Counted from the stretch's first letter, positions 44,721-53,876 are shown. The stretch: 64,000 nt of DNA from Paenibacillus sp. FJAT-29882 (GCF_001510645.1 NZ_LMVB01000001.1:124001-188000); one strand, 5' to 3'. Program-made: numbers and translations. Notes: a model not told the origin generated them from the sequence alone.

Positions 44721-45628
44721 TGCAATGGAGCAATCACGGATCATTTATTGAGATACACCCACCGAAGGAATTCAATTTTGAAGAATGCCTGGTATTCTTG
44801 GGCAGGTCTCACAAAGAAGTGTTACATCAAATTAGAGATGGTTTATTATATAAGCTGATAAAAGTAAATGGGGAATTAATCTTGTGTAGAATTGGTTTCA
44901 CTCAAGATGTAATTCATGTAGATTTTCCCATTCACCCATTGTCTATCACCAGTCATGAAGAAATAGTAGCGTATATATGGGAATGGTTTGATTTGGATCA
45001 AGACTTGAGCCTTTTTTATGAAGTAGCTAACCAAGATAAGATATTGCAACAAATTCACAAGAGATATTATGGATTACGGATGATGTGTATACCAGACTTA
45101 TTCGAAGCGTTGACTTGGGCAATAATGGGGCAACAAATAAATTTAACATTTGCGTACAAATTAAAGCAGCGCTTTGTTGAACACTTTGGGGAATGTCTTA
45201 CTTTTGAAGGAAATACTTTTTGGCTATACCCAACATATGAAAGAATCGCCACCTTAGGGATAGAGGAGTTAAGAACACTTCAATTTACTGTTAGGAAGGC
45301 TGAATATGTTATTGGAGTTGCCAAGGCCATGAGAAATGGCGAATTAACAAAAGAAATGTTGCTGCAAGAACCAGCGTATCAGCAAGCACAAAAGTCTTTA
45401 CTGGCGATAAGGGGAGTGGGAGCATGGACGGCGGATTATGTGCTGATGAAATGTTTACACCATCCATCTGCCTTTCCGATAGCAGATGTCGGTCTTCATA
45501 ATGCTTTAAAGCTTCAATTAGGGCTTGAGCGTAAACCGACAATAGCGGAAATTAAAGAAGTGGCAACGAATTGGGAAGGTTGGCAAGCGTATGCTACCTT
45601 TTATCTCTGGAGGTCTTTATATGAATAA
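44720..45628 (+). CDS. alkA: DNA-3-methyladenine glycosylase (AlkA type)
   Basis: The 302-residue protein has an N-terminal AlkA domain and a helix-hairpin-helix glycosylase core. The core has L-L-A-I-R-G-V-G-A-W-T-A-D-Y and the catalytic aspartate D256 in I-A-D-V-G-L. It removes alkylated bases to start base-excision repair. It is coupled to adaA by TAATG at the start and overlaps ogt by eight bases (ATGAATAA) at the end. Confidence 0.93.
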   Translation: MQWSNHGSFIEIHPPKEFNFEECLVFLGRSHKEVLHQIRDGLLYKLIKVNGELILCRIGFTQDVIHVDFPIHPLSITSHEEIVAYIWEWFDLDQDLSLFYEVANQDKILQQIHKRYYGLRMMCIPDLFEALTWAIMGQQINLTFAYKLKQRFVEHFGECLTFEGNTFWLYPTYERIATLGIEELRTLQFTVRKAEYVIGVAKAMRNGELTKEMLLQEPAYQQAQKSLLAIRGVGAWTADYVLMKCLHHPSAFPIADVGLHNALKLQLGLERKPTIAEIKEVATNWEGWQAYATFYLWRSLYE

Positions 45629-46097
45629 ATTAGATTACAAATCTCCGATTGGCGTAATAGAGATAGTGGGCTCAGAGGAAGTGGTTAGTTCTATTATGTT
45701 CGTTGAGTGGGATGAAATCATCAATACGGTAAACTATGAAACACCCAAGGTTTTAGTGGATTGTTTTAATCAATTGGATGAATATTTTAAGGGTGAGCGT
45801 CATGTATTTACATTCTCTTATAACTTTGAGGGTACAGAATTTCAAAAAACGGTATGGAACGCTTTGACAACTATCCCTTACGCCGAAACAGGGTCCTATA
45901 AAGATATTGCTGTTGCCATTAAGAATGAAAAATCCGTCAGAGCAGTAGGAACTGCCAATGGCAAAAATAGATTAAGTATCGTCATTCCTTGTCATCGAAT
46001 TATCGGTTCAAACGGGAAATTAACAGGCTATGCAGGTGGTTTGTGGAGAAAAGAATGGCTGCTTCAGCATGAGAAGTCTTTTAAAAAGGTAGATTGA
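45621..46097 (+). CDS. ogt: Methylated-DNA-protein-cysteine methyltransferase (Ogt)
   Basis: The GGAGGT site within alkA supports the ATG at 45621 (158 residues). The active-site motif I-V-I-P-C-H-R-I-I-G places the acceptor at C124. F-Q-K-T-V-W-N-A-L and the late G-Y-A-G-G-L complete the family signature. It directly reverses O6-alkylguanine damage in a single-turnover reaction. Last gene of the adaA-alkA-ogt operon; a strong terminator follows. Confidence 0.95.
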   Translation: MNKLDYKSPIGVIEIVGSEEVVSSIMFVEWDEIINTVNYETPKVLVDCFNQLDEYFKGERHVFTFSYNFEGTEFQKTVWNALTTIPYAETGSYKDIAVAIKNEKSVRAVGTANGKNRLSIVIPCHRIIGSNGKLTGYAGGLWRKEWLLQHEKSFKKVD

Positions 46098-46115
46098 AGT
46101 TAAGGGTACTATAAC

Positions 46116-46156
46116 CACAAAAACGACTAAGAAAATACTTTTTAGTCGTTTTTGTG
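46116..46156. terminator. Terminator of the ada operon
   Basis: CACAAAAACGACTAA pairs with TTAGTCGTTTTTGTG. It is strong in both directions. Confidence 0.85.
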
Positions 46157-46226
46157 TTGGATGAATGGTCCATATGCAGAATGGCCAAACATTACGAATG
46201 TCATTGAAAAAGCACAACATACATTA

Positions 46227-47105
46227 AATGAATCAATTTCATAACTCTGATCCCTTGTAACTCAAGTGTTTTAATGCAATAAAAAAGGAGGACCTCCCCA
46301 AATGTCGAAATGAGTAAGTGACTAAACTAACTCACCAATCAAAAGAAGGTCTCCCTTTGTCCCTTATACGACAACAATCCCTATTTGACATGCAAGTTTT
46401 ATTCGATTTAGAACCTACCCAACGTTTTAATTCGGTTTTATCAGGTATTGATATTCATCCAATCCCTGATATTGTGATGAAAAAGTCTCGATTCGGACCT
46501 AAACAATCGCTTAATTACTCCGCGATGATCTATTCGTTAATCATTCGAATCACTGAGCGCATTTCATCATTGCCTATAATAAAAAGAACGAGCCGGAGTC
46601 AATGGGATTTGATAAGTATTTCGCACCGACATGCGTGCGGGAACACTCCTATCGGTACGACAGCTTCGATGCGAAGTACAAAATGCTGAAATACACACGA
46701 CCAATTGAATGTCAGAAGTGTCCATTAGCCAACGACAGTCTATGTCAGAAGGTCTATAAAAAGGAAATCACAGATGATCTCAGACGTTATACAGCACCTG
46801 CAAGAGGGTCGGTGAAGTGGGATGAAAAAATCTATAGAACGAAGTTCCATTGAACGTGTAAATGCCTATCTCAAAGGCTACATTCTACTAGATCAGATAT
46901 ATCCTTGTACAGGAGAGAAAGCCAAAGTTCATTTCAACTTGGTTCATATTGCGTACAATGCCAGTAAACTTGCAGTTGATCGACTCAACCATCTTCAACT
47001 ATCCACAACGGCGTAATCGGAAATTTCATTCGTTTTTTTAAGAAATCATTTCAAATTCTATTTCTTTATGATTTTTTAAAAGTACGCATTATGAAATCGA
47101 TTCAT
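46227..47105 (+). mobile_element. IS1182-type insertion sequence remnant, copy 2 (internally deleted)
   Basis: The left end and first roughly 240 bp match copy 1 (42661 on). The transposase frame from TTG 46357 reads to I-T-E-R-I (about 46560). The rest of the N-terminus and most of the catalytic core are then deleted, and the C-terminal part resumes in another frame (46575-46853: Y-D-S-F-D-A-K-Y-K, zinc-like C-x-x-C with I-E-C-Q-K-C-P-L-A). A further shift is needed for 46822-47016 (I-E-R-V-N-A-Y-L-K-G-Y, L-V-H-I-A-Y-N-A-S-K). A possible inverted repeat at 46227-46241 and 47091-47105 (14 of 15 bases) marks the ends. Dead element. Confidence 0.78.
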
Positions 47106-47118
47106 AATGCGTACTTTT
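47078..47118. terminator. Terminator-like hairpin at the right edge of IS copy 2
   Basis: AAAAGTACGCATTATGAA pairs with TTCATAATGCGTACTTTT. It separates the IS relic from the zinT promoter. Confidence 0.7.
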
Positions 47119-47134
47119 ATTAAATAAAAAACAC

Positions 47135-47155
47135 AAATAATAATCATTACGTTTT
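47135..47155. promoter_or_regulatory. Zur box 1 (upstream of the -35)
   Basis: AAATAATAATCATTACGTTT resembles the Bacillus Zur consensus (AAATCGTAATNATTACGATTT) with mismatches mainly in the left arm. It ends four bases before the -35 hexamer. Confidence 0.55.
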
Positions 47156-47158
47156 ATA

Positions 47159-47187
47159 TTGACGGAATATTTTAAACGTAGTATATT
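47159..47187 (+). promoter_or_regulatory. SigA promoter of zinT
   Basis: TTGACG (47159-47164), a 17-bp spacer and TATATT (47182-47187). It is bracketed by two Zur-like boxes. Confidence 0.7.
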
Positions 47188-47196
47188 CATAAGGTA

Positions 47197-47219
47197 TAAA
47201 TAGTAATTGTTACGATTTA
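47197..47219. promoter_or_regulatory. Zur box 2 (downstream of the -10)
   Basis: TAAATAGTAATTGTTACGATTTA is a close match to the Zur consensus, differing at a few bases. It covers the expected transcription start and initial transcribed region, so bound Zur would block the promoter. Confidence 0.75.
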
Positions 47220-47256
47220 GATCGATTATTAAAATGGAAAAGGAGATCGTTTATTT

Positions 47257-47985
47257 ATGAAAAAGGAACTTATCAAATCAATACTTGTGTTTTTCTTATT
47301 AGGTATAGTCCTTACAGGCTGTCAAGAAAAAGTAGATACACCTGTCGAAAATGCTTCCTCAGATTCTGAACCTACTTCTTCTGATTCTAATTCTGGATCT
47401 ACAGAAGATACCAATCATAACCATAATCACGATGATGAAAAGCAGAAAGAAGTATATTCAGGAATATTTGAAGATGACGAGGTTGAAGATAGAGAATTAT
47501 CAGATTGGGAAGGAGATTGGCAATCAGTCTATCCATACTTATTAGATGGAACTTTAGATGAGGTCTTACAGAAAAAAGTAGAAACAAACAAAGATAAAAC
47601 CCTTGAAGAGTACAAAGAATATTATAAAGTTGGGTATGAAACAGACATTGAACGAATCGTTATAAAAGATGATACGATGACATTTTATAAAAATGGAGAA
47701 GGAAAAGCAGGAGAATATAAGTATCATGGATACGAAATTTTGACTTATGAATCCGGAAATAGAGGCGTTCGTTATTTATTTGATTTAGTTGGAGAAGTAG
47801 ATGGTGTACCAAAACATGTTCAATTCAGTGATCATAGTATTTATCCAACAAAAGCAGAACATTACCATATTTATTTTGGAGATGTAGATCATAGCATTCT
47901 TTTAAATGAATTAGACAATTGGCCAACCTATTATTTTTCTAACCTAAGTGGAGAAGAAATTGCAGAAGAAATGAATGCACATTAA
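47257..47985 (+). CDS. zinT: ZinT-domain zinc-binding lipoprotein
   Basis: This 242-residue lipoprotein has lipobox L-T-G-C near residue 22. A flexible S/T-rich linker contains a histidine cluster (N-H-N-H-N-H-D-D), followed by a ZinT/YodA domain. That domain opens with L-S-D-W-E-G-D-W-Q-S-V-Y-P-Y-L and ends with H-I-Y-F-G-D and W-P-T-Y-Y-F. ZinT binds zinc outside the membrane and feeds zinc ABC importers (ZnuA/AdcA); in some Firmicutes the two are fused. Here it is free-standing. AAAAGGAGATCG precedes the ATG. The Zur boxes upstream indicate induction under zinc shortage. Confidence 0.92.
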   Translation: MKKELIKSILVFFLLGIVLTGCQEKVDTPVENASSDSEPTSSDSNSGSTEDTNHNHNHDDEKQKEVYSGIFEDDEVEDRELSDWEGDWQSVYPYLLDGTLDEVLQKKVETNKDKTLEEYKEYYKVGYETDIERIVIKDDTMTFYKNGEGKAGEYKYHGYEILTYESGNRGVRYLFDLVGEVDGVPKHVQFSDHSIYPTKAEHYHIYFGDVDHSILLNELDNWPTYYFSNLSGEEIAEEMNAH

Positions 47986-48090
47986 TTTTTTTCGTTATTT
48001 TCCTATTTTAGTTCGATAGAATAAAATAGAGCTTTAGAAAAAAGCAATATTAACAGTTTCTCTCAAATACATATTTAACAGCAAATGAAG

Positions 48091-48130
48091 AAACGTCATT
48101 TTAAAAAAGTTAGATTAAAATGGCGTTTTT
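48091..48130. terminator. Terminator after zinT
   Basis: AAACGTCATTTTA pairs with TAAAATGGCGTTT (one G-U pair), followed by a T-run. Confidence 0.7.
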
Positions 48131-48278
48131 TTATTTGATCAATTTTTATATCGATCTCAACTTAAAATAGTTATTTTTTTCAATTCCTCTTGGGATTTTT
48201 TCTCATACAGATAGGTAATGATGTGAAGAAGCTAAGGGCATGACAAAAAGTCTTTACTTATTTTCTTGAAGAATATGA

Positions 48279-48452
<174 letters not shown>

Positions 48453-48499
48453 CTGGTTAAGGATGTGTTATTATTTTTTGGGAAAGGGATGATGATGAA

Positions 48500-48784
48500 A
48501 TGGTTAAGGAAATTCAACTAAATGATACGAAAATCAAAATCACACAATATGAAGAGAAAAAAGAAAACAATGGAATTGAAATTTCGGTAACTTTTTATGT
48601 TACAAGTGACGACTACCATGACATAACAACACTTCTTTATAAAGGAACATTTGATGTAATAGTACCCGAGAAACATCTTGAGTTCCACGGAACGATCCAA
48701 GAATATTCAACATCTATTACAAATCTATACGAAAAAGGACAAATTGGCGAATTTAAACTGACTTTAAAAGAAGGAACAAAATAG
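48500..48784 (+). CDS. DUF3219 family protein (YkvR-like)
   Basis: The 94-residue cytoplasmic protein has L-N-D-T-K-I-K-I near the start and V-T-S-D-D-Y-H-D-I-T-T-L-L-Y. S-T-S-I-T-N-L-Y-E-K-G-Q-I-G-E-F follows, matching Bacillus YkvR/DUF3219 in pattern and length. The family's function is unknown. AAAGGGATGATG precedes the ATG. The luciferase-like gene starts 20 bases after its stop, so the two probably form an operon. Confidence 0.75.
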   Translation: MVKEIQLNDTKIKITQYEEKKENNGIEISVTFYVTSDDYHDITTLLYKGTFDVIVPEKHLEFHGTIQEYSTSITNLYEKGQIGEFKLTLKEGTK

Positions 48785-48804
48785 AAGAGGGGGAATTTCA
48801 TTTT

Positions 48805-49785
48805 ATGAAATTAAGCATTTTAGATCAATCTCCCATTTCAACTAATCAAACGGCACACGATGCACTACAGGAATCAATGAAACTTGCACAAATAGGGGAG
48901 ACATTAGGATATTCACGTTATTGGATTGCTGAACATCATGCATTGCCAGGGCTTGCATGCTCCGCACCCGAGGTGATGTTAGGTTATATTGGAGCTAACA
49001 CAAAAAATATACGAATTGGCTCTGGGGCGGTTTTATTGCCATATTATAAGCCATATAAAGTGGCAGAAACCTATCACTTGTTATCCACTCTATTTCCAAA
49101 TCGAATTGATGTGGGAATCGGGAGGGCACCGGGTGGTCCTGCTGAAGCATCAAATGCATTATCAGACAACTTTTTGGAAAATGTTTATAAAATGCCCGAT
49201 TTAGTAAAAGAATTAATTAAATACATAGATAATGAGGAGTCCATATTACCTGCTTCTCCGTTACCGCAAATTAGTCCTGAACTTTGGATGCTAGGAACGA
49301 GTAAAAAAAGTGCAAATTTTGCAGCGGAAAATGGTTTAGCTTATTGTTTCGGACAATTTATGAGTGATGAAAACGGGGAAGAAATCATCCAACAATATCG
49401 TCATTCATTTCAACCAAGAAAAAAAGGCCAAAAACCTTACGTCATTATGGCTTTATCAGTAATTTGCGCAGAAACTACTCAGAAGGCAGAAGAAATTGCC
49501 TTAAGTTCGATTACTTGGCAACTACAAAACGAGAATAGGGAAGGGAGCCAGGGTGTTCCTTCTGTCGATGAAGCTAAAGAATTTCAATTAAATCCACGTG
49601 ATCAAGAGTCAATTGAAAGAATAAAAAAGAAAATGATTATAGGCAATCCGAATGAGGTAAAAAGTAAGCTAATAAAGATTCAATCCCATGTATTAGCAGA
49701 TGAAATCATGATTGTAACCATCACTTATTCACCAAAGGATAAGCATCAATCATATCAATTAATCGCAGAACAATGCATCAAATGA
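48805..49785 (+). CDS. Luciferase-like (LLM class) flavin-dependent oxidoreductase
   Basis: The 326-residue TIM-barrel protein is of the MsnO8-like branch (compare Bacillus YvbT/YwcH). It opens L-S-I-L-D-Q-S-P-I-S and shows R-Y-W-I-A-E-H-H-A-L-P-G-L-A-C-S-A-P-E-V. I-G-S-G-A-V-L-L-P-Y-Y and R-I-D-V-G-I-G-R-A-P-G-G follow. The enzyme probably uses FMN or F420-like reduced flavin; the substrate is unknown. GAGGGGGAATTTC precedes the ATG. Confidence 0.88.
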   Translation: MKLSILDQSPISTNQTAHDALQESMKLAQIGETLGYSRYWIAEHHALPGLACSAPEVMLGYIGANTKNIRIGSGAVLLPYYKPYKVAETYHLLSTLFPNRIDVGIGRAPGGPAEASNALSDNFLENVYKMPDLVKELIKYIDNEESILPASPLPQISPELWMLGTSKKSANFAAENGLAYCFGQFMSDENGEEIIQQYRHSFQPRKKGQKPYVIMALSVICAETTQKAEEIALSSITWQLQNENREGSQGVPSVDEAKEFQLNPRDQESIERIKKKMIIGNPNEVKSKLIKIQSHVLADEIMIVTITYSPKDKHQSYQLIAEQCIK

Positions 49786-49967
49786 AATAGTTGAACAATA
49801 TAGAAAGGAGGGTGCTCTTTTATATATCTGCCCCCCCTTAATCAATGGTTAACTTCTCATTTCATGATTAATTATCGAATAAATAATTTTCTTAATTGGA
49901 CTGTTATCACCATTTTATTAATAAATTGAACAGTTCCACTTAAATCATTGAATATCCAATCTATTCA

Positions 49968-50413
49968 TCAAGCGGATTGTGAATTTTCTTTTCTGGTATC
50001 TGCTGTTACTTTTTTGTTTGTAAAAAGACTGACAATGACTGTTATGACAATATTTATTGTTAAAGCAATTATCCCAACGTTTAAATCTTGAATCACTTGT
50101 GGGAATGATGGAAACATCGTCGCGATCGTCCCTTGTTTAATGGTAATGTATGCCACGGTAATAACGCCAAAATCATCCCAGTTGCAGCACCTTGTTTGGT
50201 TACAAAGTTATTTTTCATAAAGCTAAAAATAATCGCTGGGAACAATTGAGTGATAAAGCTGTATGCCATTAACAGAAAGACAAAGATCGTCCCAAAACCA
50301 CGTCCCCCAACAGACCATTGCTCCAAATCCATGTTTTTTCCTTTTCTCGCTTGAATACCTAAAACAATTGAAAATAGTAGAAAGTCGAAAATAATGAAAA
50401 TAGCTGCATTCAC
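49968..50413 (-). pseudogene. Sodium:solute symporter, deleted and frameshifted
   Basis: The minus strand encodes the symporter N-terminus (F-I-I-F-D-F-L-L-F...L-E-Q-W-S-V-G-G-R-G-F-G-T). It jumps directly after about 50 residues to the late-helix segment F-I-T-Q-L-F-P-A-I-I-F-S-F and K-Q-G-A-A-T-G-M-I-L-A. That segment normally lies some 330 residues further on. A frameshift near 50160 then moves the C-terminal hydrophobic tail (V-G-I-I-A-L-T-I-N-I-V-I) into another frame. Length is about 130 codons against about 490 for the family. The paired DUF3311 gene upstream remains intact. Confidence 0.8.
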
Positions 50414-50616
50414 GATGTATCACCTTCTTTATTATTTGGGTCAAGTTTAAAGATGATGGCCATAATGACAGATGTAAGGACGACCCACATGACAATCCAA
50501 AATAAAATGAATGGCATTCCAAGCACATAAGGTTCGATTTTGTTCACAAACGGTAACATACCTAACATCCCGATAAACGGTATGAGAGATAGTAGATGGA
50601 TAAATTTCATGCTCAT
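50410..50616 (-). CDS. DUF3311-type small membrane protein (orphaned)
   Basis: The 68-residue protein has two membrane spans around K-I-E-P-Y-V-L-G-M-P-F-I-L-F-W, the DUF3311 hallmark, and ends N-N-K-E-G-D-T-S. It overlaps the start of the ruined symporter gene by four bases, as in the intact pair at 20095/20098. With its partner destroyed it is probably non-functional unless it can serve another symporter. GGGAGG precedes the start. Confidence 0.75.
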   Translation of the reverse strand: MSMKFIHLLSLIPFIGMLGMLPFVNKIEPYVLGMPFILFWIVMWVVLTSVIMAIIFKLDPNNKEGDTS

Positions 50617-50896
50617 TTCCTCCCTGATTTTTTTGATAAGTAATTCATCTACTCTACTATATTATCAATACTATAAAAATATTATATCGGTAAAAATTCT
50701 GAATTATTAAAATATATTTGCGGTAAATATTATTTTAAAATATACTTTACGTAGAGTCATGATTTTCCAATTGGATGTAGTAGGCTAAATCACTGTGTAA
50801 AAGGGTTTTACTTGCTTACTTTTGATTGTCATTCAAACAATGAAAAGTTTACTAGGAAGATCATACTGAATCATACATAAGAAGGAGAAGGCGAAT

Positions 50897-52084
50897 ATGA
50901 AAAACGATTTAATGAAAATGTTAGAAGCTCGTAAAGAAGAAATGATCCAAATTCGTCGTTATTTACATGAAAACCCAGAGTTGAGCTTTAAAGAACAAAA
51001 TACGGCTCAATATATTATTGATTTTTATCAAGGGAAAGACGTCGACATCCAAACGAATGTGGGGAATGGGTATGGCATCATCGTGACGATTAAGGGTGAA
51101 AAACCAGGAAAAACGATTGGATTGCGAGCAGATTTTGATGCACTACCGATTATGGAAGAAACGGAACTTCCGTTTAAATCGAAAAATGATGGTGTCATGC
51201 ATGCATGCGGCCATGATGGACACACAGCTTATATGCTAGTACTTGCCGATTGTCTCATTCAATTAAAGTCATTGCTTTCAGGTACGATCAAAATTATCCA
51301 CCAACATGCTGAAGAAGTACCACCAGGTGGAGCAAAAAGTATCATGGAATCGGGATTACTAGATGATTTAGACGCAGTTTATGGAGTCCATTTATTCCCG
51401 GATAATCCAGTGGGCCATATTGGATATCGAAGTGGGTATGCGATGGCTGGGAGAACGTATTTCAAATTAGCTATCCAAGGTGTTGGCGGTCATGGCTCTT
51501 CACCTCATTTAGCAAATGATGCGATCGTTGCTGGTGCTCATTTTGTTACTGCTGTACAAACCGTCATTAGCCGTCGATTAAATCCTTTCGATATGGGAGT
51601 CGTGACCATTGGTTCATTTGATGGCAAAGGTTCTTTTAATGTCATAAAGGATCGGATCGAATTAGAAGGTGATGTCCGCTACATGACAGAAAAAACACAA
51701 AAGTTGATTGAGCAAGAAATTCACCGTCTTGTCCGCGGTATCGAAACTGAATTTGCTGTTCAATGCGAACTTACTTATACAGCTGATTATCCGCCTTTAA
51801 TCAATGATCCAGAAATCACCAAAGCTGTTGTGACAAGTCTTCAAAACAGTAAAGAACCAGAAATTAGGGAAATAAGCGAATACCCAATGTTCTCTGGCTC
51901 AGAAGACTTTTCTTATTATGTAGAAAAGATTCCAGGTACTTTCTTTTACATTGGCTGTAAACCTCAAGGAGTAGAGAAGGTGTATTTCAACCATCATCCG
52001 AAATTCGATATCGACGAAGATGCCCTTCTCGTTGCAGCAAAATCTGTTGGGGAAGTAGTTTGTAGTTATTTTGAATTAGATTAA
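50897..52084 (+). CDS. M20-family amidohydrolase (M20D metallopeptidase)
   Basis: The 395-residue zinc hydrolase has R-R-Y-L-H-E-N-P-E-L-S, G-L-R-A-D-F-D-A-L-P-I, H-A-C-G-H-D-G-H-T-A-Y (metal ligands), H-Q-H-A-E-E-V-P-P-G-G-A and, near the C-terminus, F-S-G-S-E-D-F-S-Y-Y. This is the N-acyl amino acid/aminoacylase-like group. The substrate may be an N-acylated amino acid or peptide. GAAGGAGAAGG precedes the ATG. It lies divergent from the DUF3311/symporter pair, which once may have imported its substrate. Confidence 0.9.
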   Translation: MKNDLMKMLEARKEEMIQIRRYLHENPELSFKEQNTAQYIIDFYQGKDVDIQTNVGNGYGIIVTIKGEKPGKTIGLRADFDALPIMEETELPFKSKNDGVMHACGHDGHTAYMLVLADCLIQLKSLLSGTIKIIHQHAEEVPPGGAKSIMESGLLDDLDAVYGVHLFPDNPVGHIGYRSGYAMAGRTYFKLAIQGVGGHGSSPHLANDAIVAGAHFVTAVQTVISRRLNPFDMGVVTIGSFDGKGSFNVIKDRIELEGDVRYMTEKTQKLIEQEIHRLVRGIETEFAVQCELTYTADYPPLINDPEITKAVVTSLQNSKEPEIREISEYPMFSGSEDFSYYVEKIPGTFFYIGCKPQGVEKVYFNHHPKFDIDEDALLVAAKSVGEVVCSYFELD

Positions 52085-52442
52085 TATAAAGTCATTTAAA
52101 AATCTAGACGATCACAAAGTCACAGACTAGACTTCATGAACGTCTTTTTCTTAGAGGAATGTTTGTAGGTAATATGATCTTACTTTCGCAATCTTTTCAT
52201 GGATATGGGACTGATAACAACGCCAGTTATGTTACTTCGTTAAAGGACCATTTAATAGAGTAACTTCTATTGGATAGAGCAAGCACTTTTTTTATCTTCA
52301 CGAAACATATTATTATATGTGTTCTTGAATAACGGATACTTGCGACCAGACTATCAAACTAACCTAGAAAATAGACATAGATATTAGTCGGGATAAGAGA
52401 TAATTATATAGAATCTAACCAGTTCATCAGAAGCGTTTATAT

Positions 52443-52679
52443 AGGTGTGTTCAGTATTTGCGTTATCTCATCAGGGTTTAATACAAACTTCTCACCTTAA
52501 ACATTGAGCGTAAGTATACCATGTTGTATAAGTACATATTCTTCACTTATATGCTTTTCGGATATATGACTAAAACAAGGTTTAAGGTCTACAGTGAAAA
52601 GTTCAAACTTTTTTTCTGAATGAAAAGGGAAAACGGAATATACAAGATAATTTCCATCAACATCAATCAATGGGTTCAG
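52443..52679 (-). pseudogene. XRE-cupin transcription regulator, C-terminal remnant
   Basis: The minus frame gives a cupin_2 domain: G-N-Y-L-V-Y-S-V-F-P-F-H-S, F-E-L-F-T-V-D-L-K-P, S-E-E-Y-V-L-I-Q-H-G-I-L-T-L-N-V. An in-frame stop (complement at 52497-52499) interrupts it before the continuation G-E-K-F-V-L-N-P-D-E-I. The N-terminal XRE helix-turn-helix is missing. This cupin type is usually attached to an HTH regulator of amino acid or sugar metabolism. It is a decayed gene. Confidence 0.65.
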
Positions 52680-52734
52680 TTGATTGATGTTTACTTAGCC
52701 ACAAAACGACTAAGGTAAAAAATAAATTGGTGAA

Positions 52735-53142
52735 ATGAAAGAAGTGAAGATTTTGATTAAATATAAATGCCTCCATCATGTTAGTCTTACTGTGACAGAT
52801 TTGGAAAGAGCAAAAGAATTCTATGGTAAAACATTATGTTTAAAAGAAATACAGCGTCCTGATTTTGATTTTCCAGGTGCTTGGTATGAAATAGAGGGAC
52901 ATCAACTTCACTTGATAGTCGATCCCTCTTCACAGACGATTCGTAAGGATAAAAGCTTATCCAGCAGAGAAGGTCACTTTGCTCTTGGAGTTGAGAACTA
53001 CTATGACACTCTTAAATGGTTAAAACAGAATGAAGTTGAAATCCTTGAAAAACCAAACGGAAAAAGTGGATACGCACAAATTTTCTGCGCCGATCCAGAT
53101 GGTAATTTGATTGAACTAAATGTTAATCAAAAAGATCTATAA
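52735..53142 (+). CDS. VOC (glyoxalase-fold) family protein
   Basis: The 135-residue protein shows the VOC repeat starting L-H-H-V-S-L-T-V-T-D-L-E-R-A-K-E-F-Y and ends F-C-A-D-P-D-G-N-L-I-E-L. The metal ligand positions are filled by H, E-x-H-Q-L-H and the final E. Members include glyoxalases, dioxygenases and antibiotic-binding proteins; the substrate here is unknown. The ATG at 52735 is a possible start, but TTG 52753 (M-I-K-Y-K) fits the family N-terminus equally well. Confidence 0.82.
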   Translation: MKEVKILIKYKCLHHVSLTVTDLERAKEFYGKTLCLKEIQRPDFDFPGAWYEIEGHQLHLIVDPSSQTIRKDKSLSSREGHFALGVENYYDTLKWLKQNEVEILEKPNGKSGYAQIFCADPDGNLIELNVNQKDL

Positions 53143-53152
53143 GTAGGCAAAG

Positions 53153-53210
53153 ATAACTGCCATTACTGGCTCTTTTCTTATTGAAATAACGGGGCAGTTT
53201 AGTGGAACAA
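53153..53210 (+). repeat. Short palindromic repeat, copy 1
   Basis: It shares the order GGC...CTTTTCTTATT, AAcTAACGGgGCAG, TTTAGTTgAA with 53877-53932 and 54650-54701. It ends 57 bases before the next start codon. Confidence 0.6.
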
Positions 53211-53266
53211 GGATATTAGAACTTAATTGGAGAATTTAAAATTATAAAGATAAGGAGTGGTGTAAT

Positions 53267-53656
53267 TTGGAACACGAATTAAAGGGGTTTATCAAGAAGT
53301 GTGATAAAGCAATAAAGCAGGAAGATTTTGATACTCTGAAGAATTACTATACTGATGATGCGATTCTGGTAGTAAAACCAGATATGATTGCACGAGGAAA
53401 AGAAGAAATCAAACAAGCATTTATTAAAATTGCGAAATATTTTAATAACAGTCTTGTCCCAGCACAGGGAGAAATGATTATTTTAGAAGCTGGAGATACT
53501 GCATTAGTTATTTCCCAAACGCTACTTGAGGCTGATAAAAATGAAACGGAATATTCTATGGATAGAAGGTCAACCTATGTGTTTAAGAAAAATTCACAAG
53601 GCGAATGGCTTTGTGCAATCGACAACTCATATGGTACAGACTTAATCAATATGTAG
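53267..53656 (+). CDS. SnoaL/DUF4440-like NTF2-fold protein
   Basis: The 129-residue protein opens with a helix ([25 protein letters not shown]) and a four-strand cone. The fold ends [20 protein letters not shown]. It belongs to the DUF4440/NTF2-like superfamily, which covers ligand-binding or small isomerase-like functions. AAGGAGTGGTG precedes the TTG start. No defined role. Confidence 0.8.
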   Translation: MEHELKGFIKKCDKAIKQEDFDTLKNYYTDDAILVVKPDMIARGKEEIKQAFIKIAKYFNNSLVPAQGEMIILEAGDTALVISQTLLEADKNETEYSMDRRSTYVFKKNSQGEWLCAIDNSYGTDLINM

Positions 53657-53876
53657 ACTTTTATGCTATTGTTTATGAGTATAATCTGCATTTTTGTTAT
53701 GTCGAAAAGTTCCTTTTATATGTAGCAAAGATAGTTTATCTCGTTTAACTAACGGGTGATTCGTATTATAAGGTTAGCCAGTTTTTACTGGTTGACCTTT
53801 TTTTAATAGAATCTATTATATCAGTAGCCAGGGGAGGACATACGGGTGTGTGGGGCATTAGTTCAGTTAAGAAAGT

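Noticed and set aside
47091..47105. Right inverted repeat of IS copy 2 taken as certain
   Set aside because: The 14/15 match to the left end is suggestive, but the segment is itself near-palindromic and forms the tip of a terminator hairpin, so the exact right border stays uncertain.
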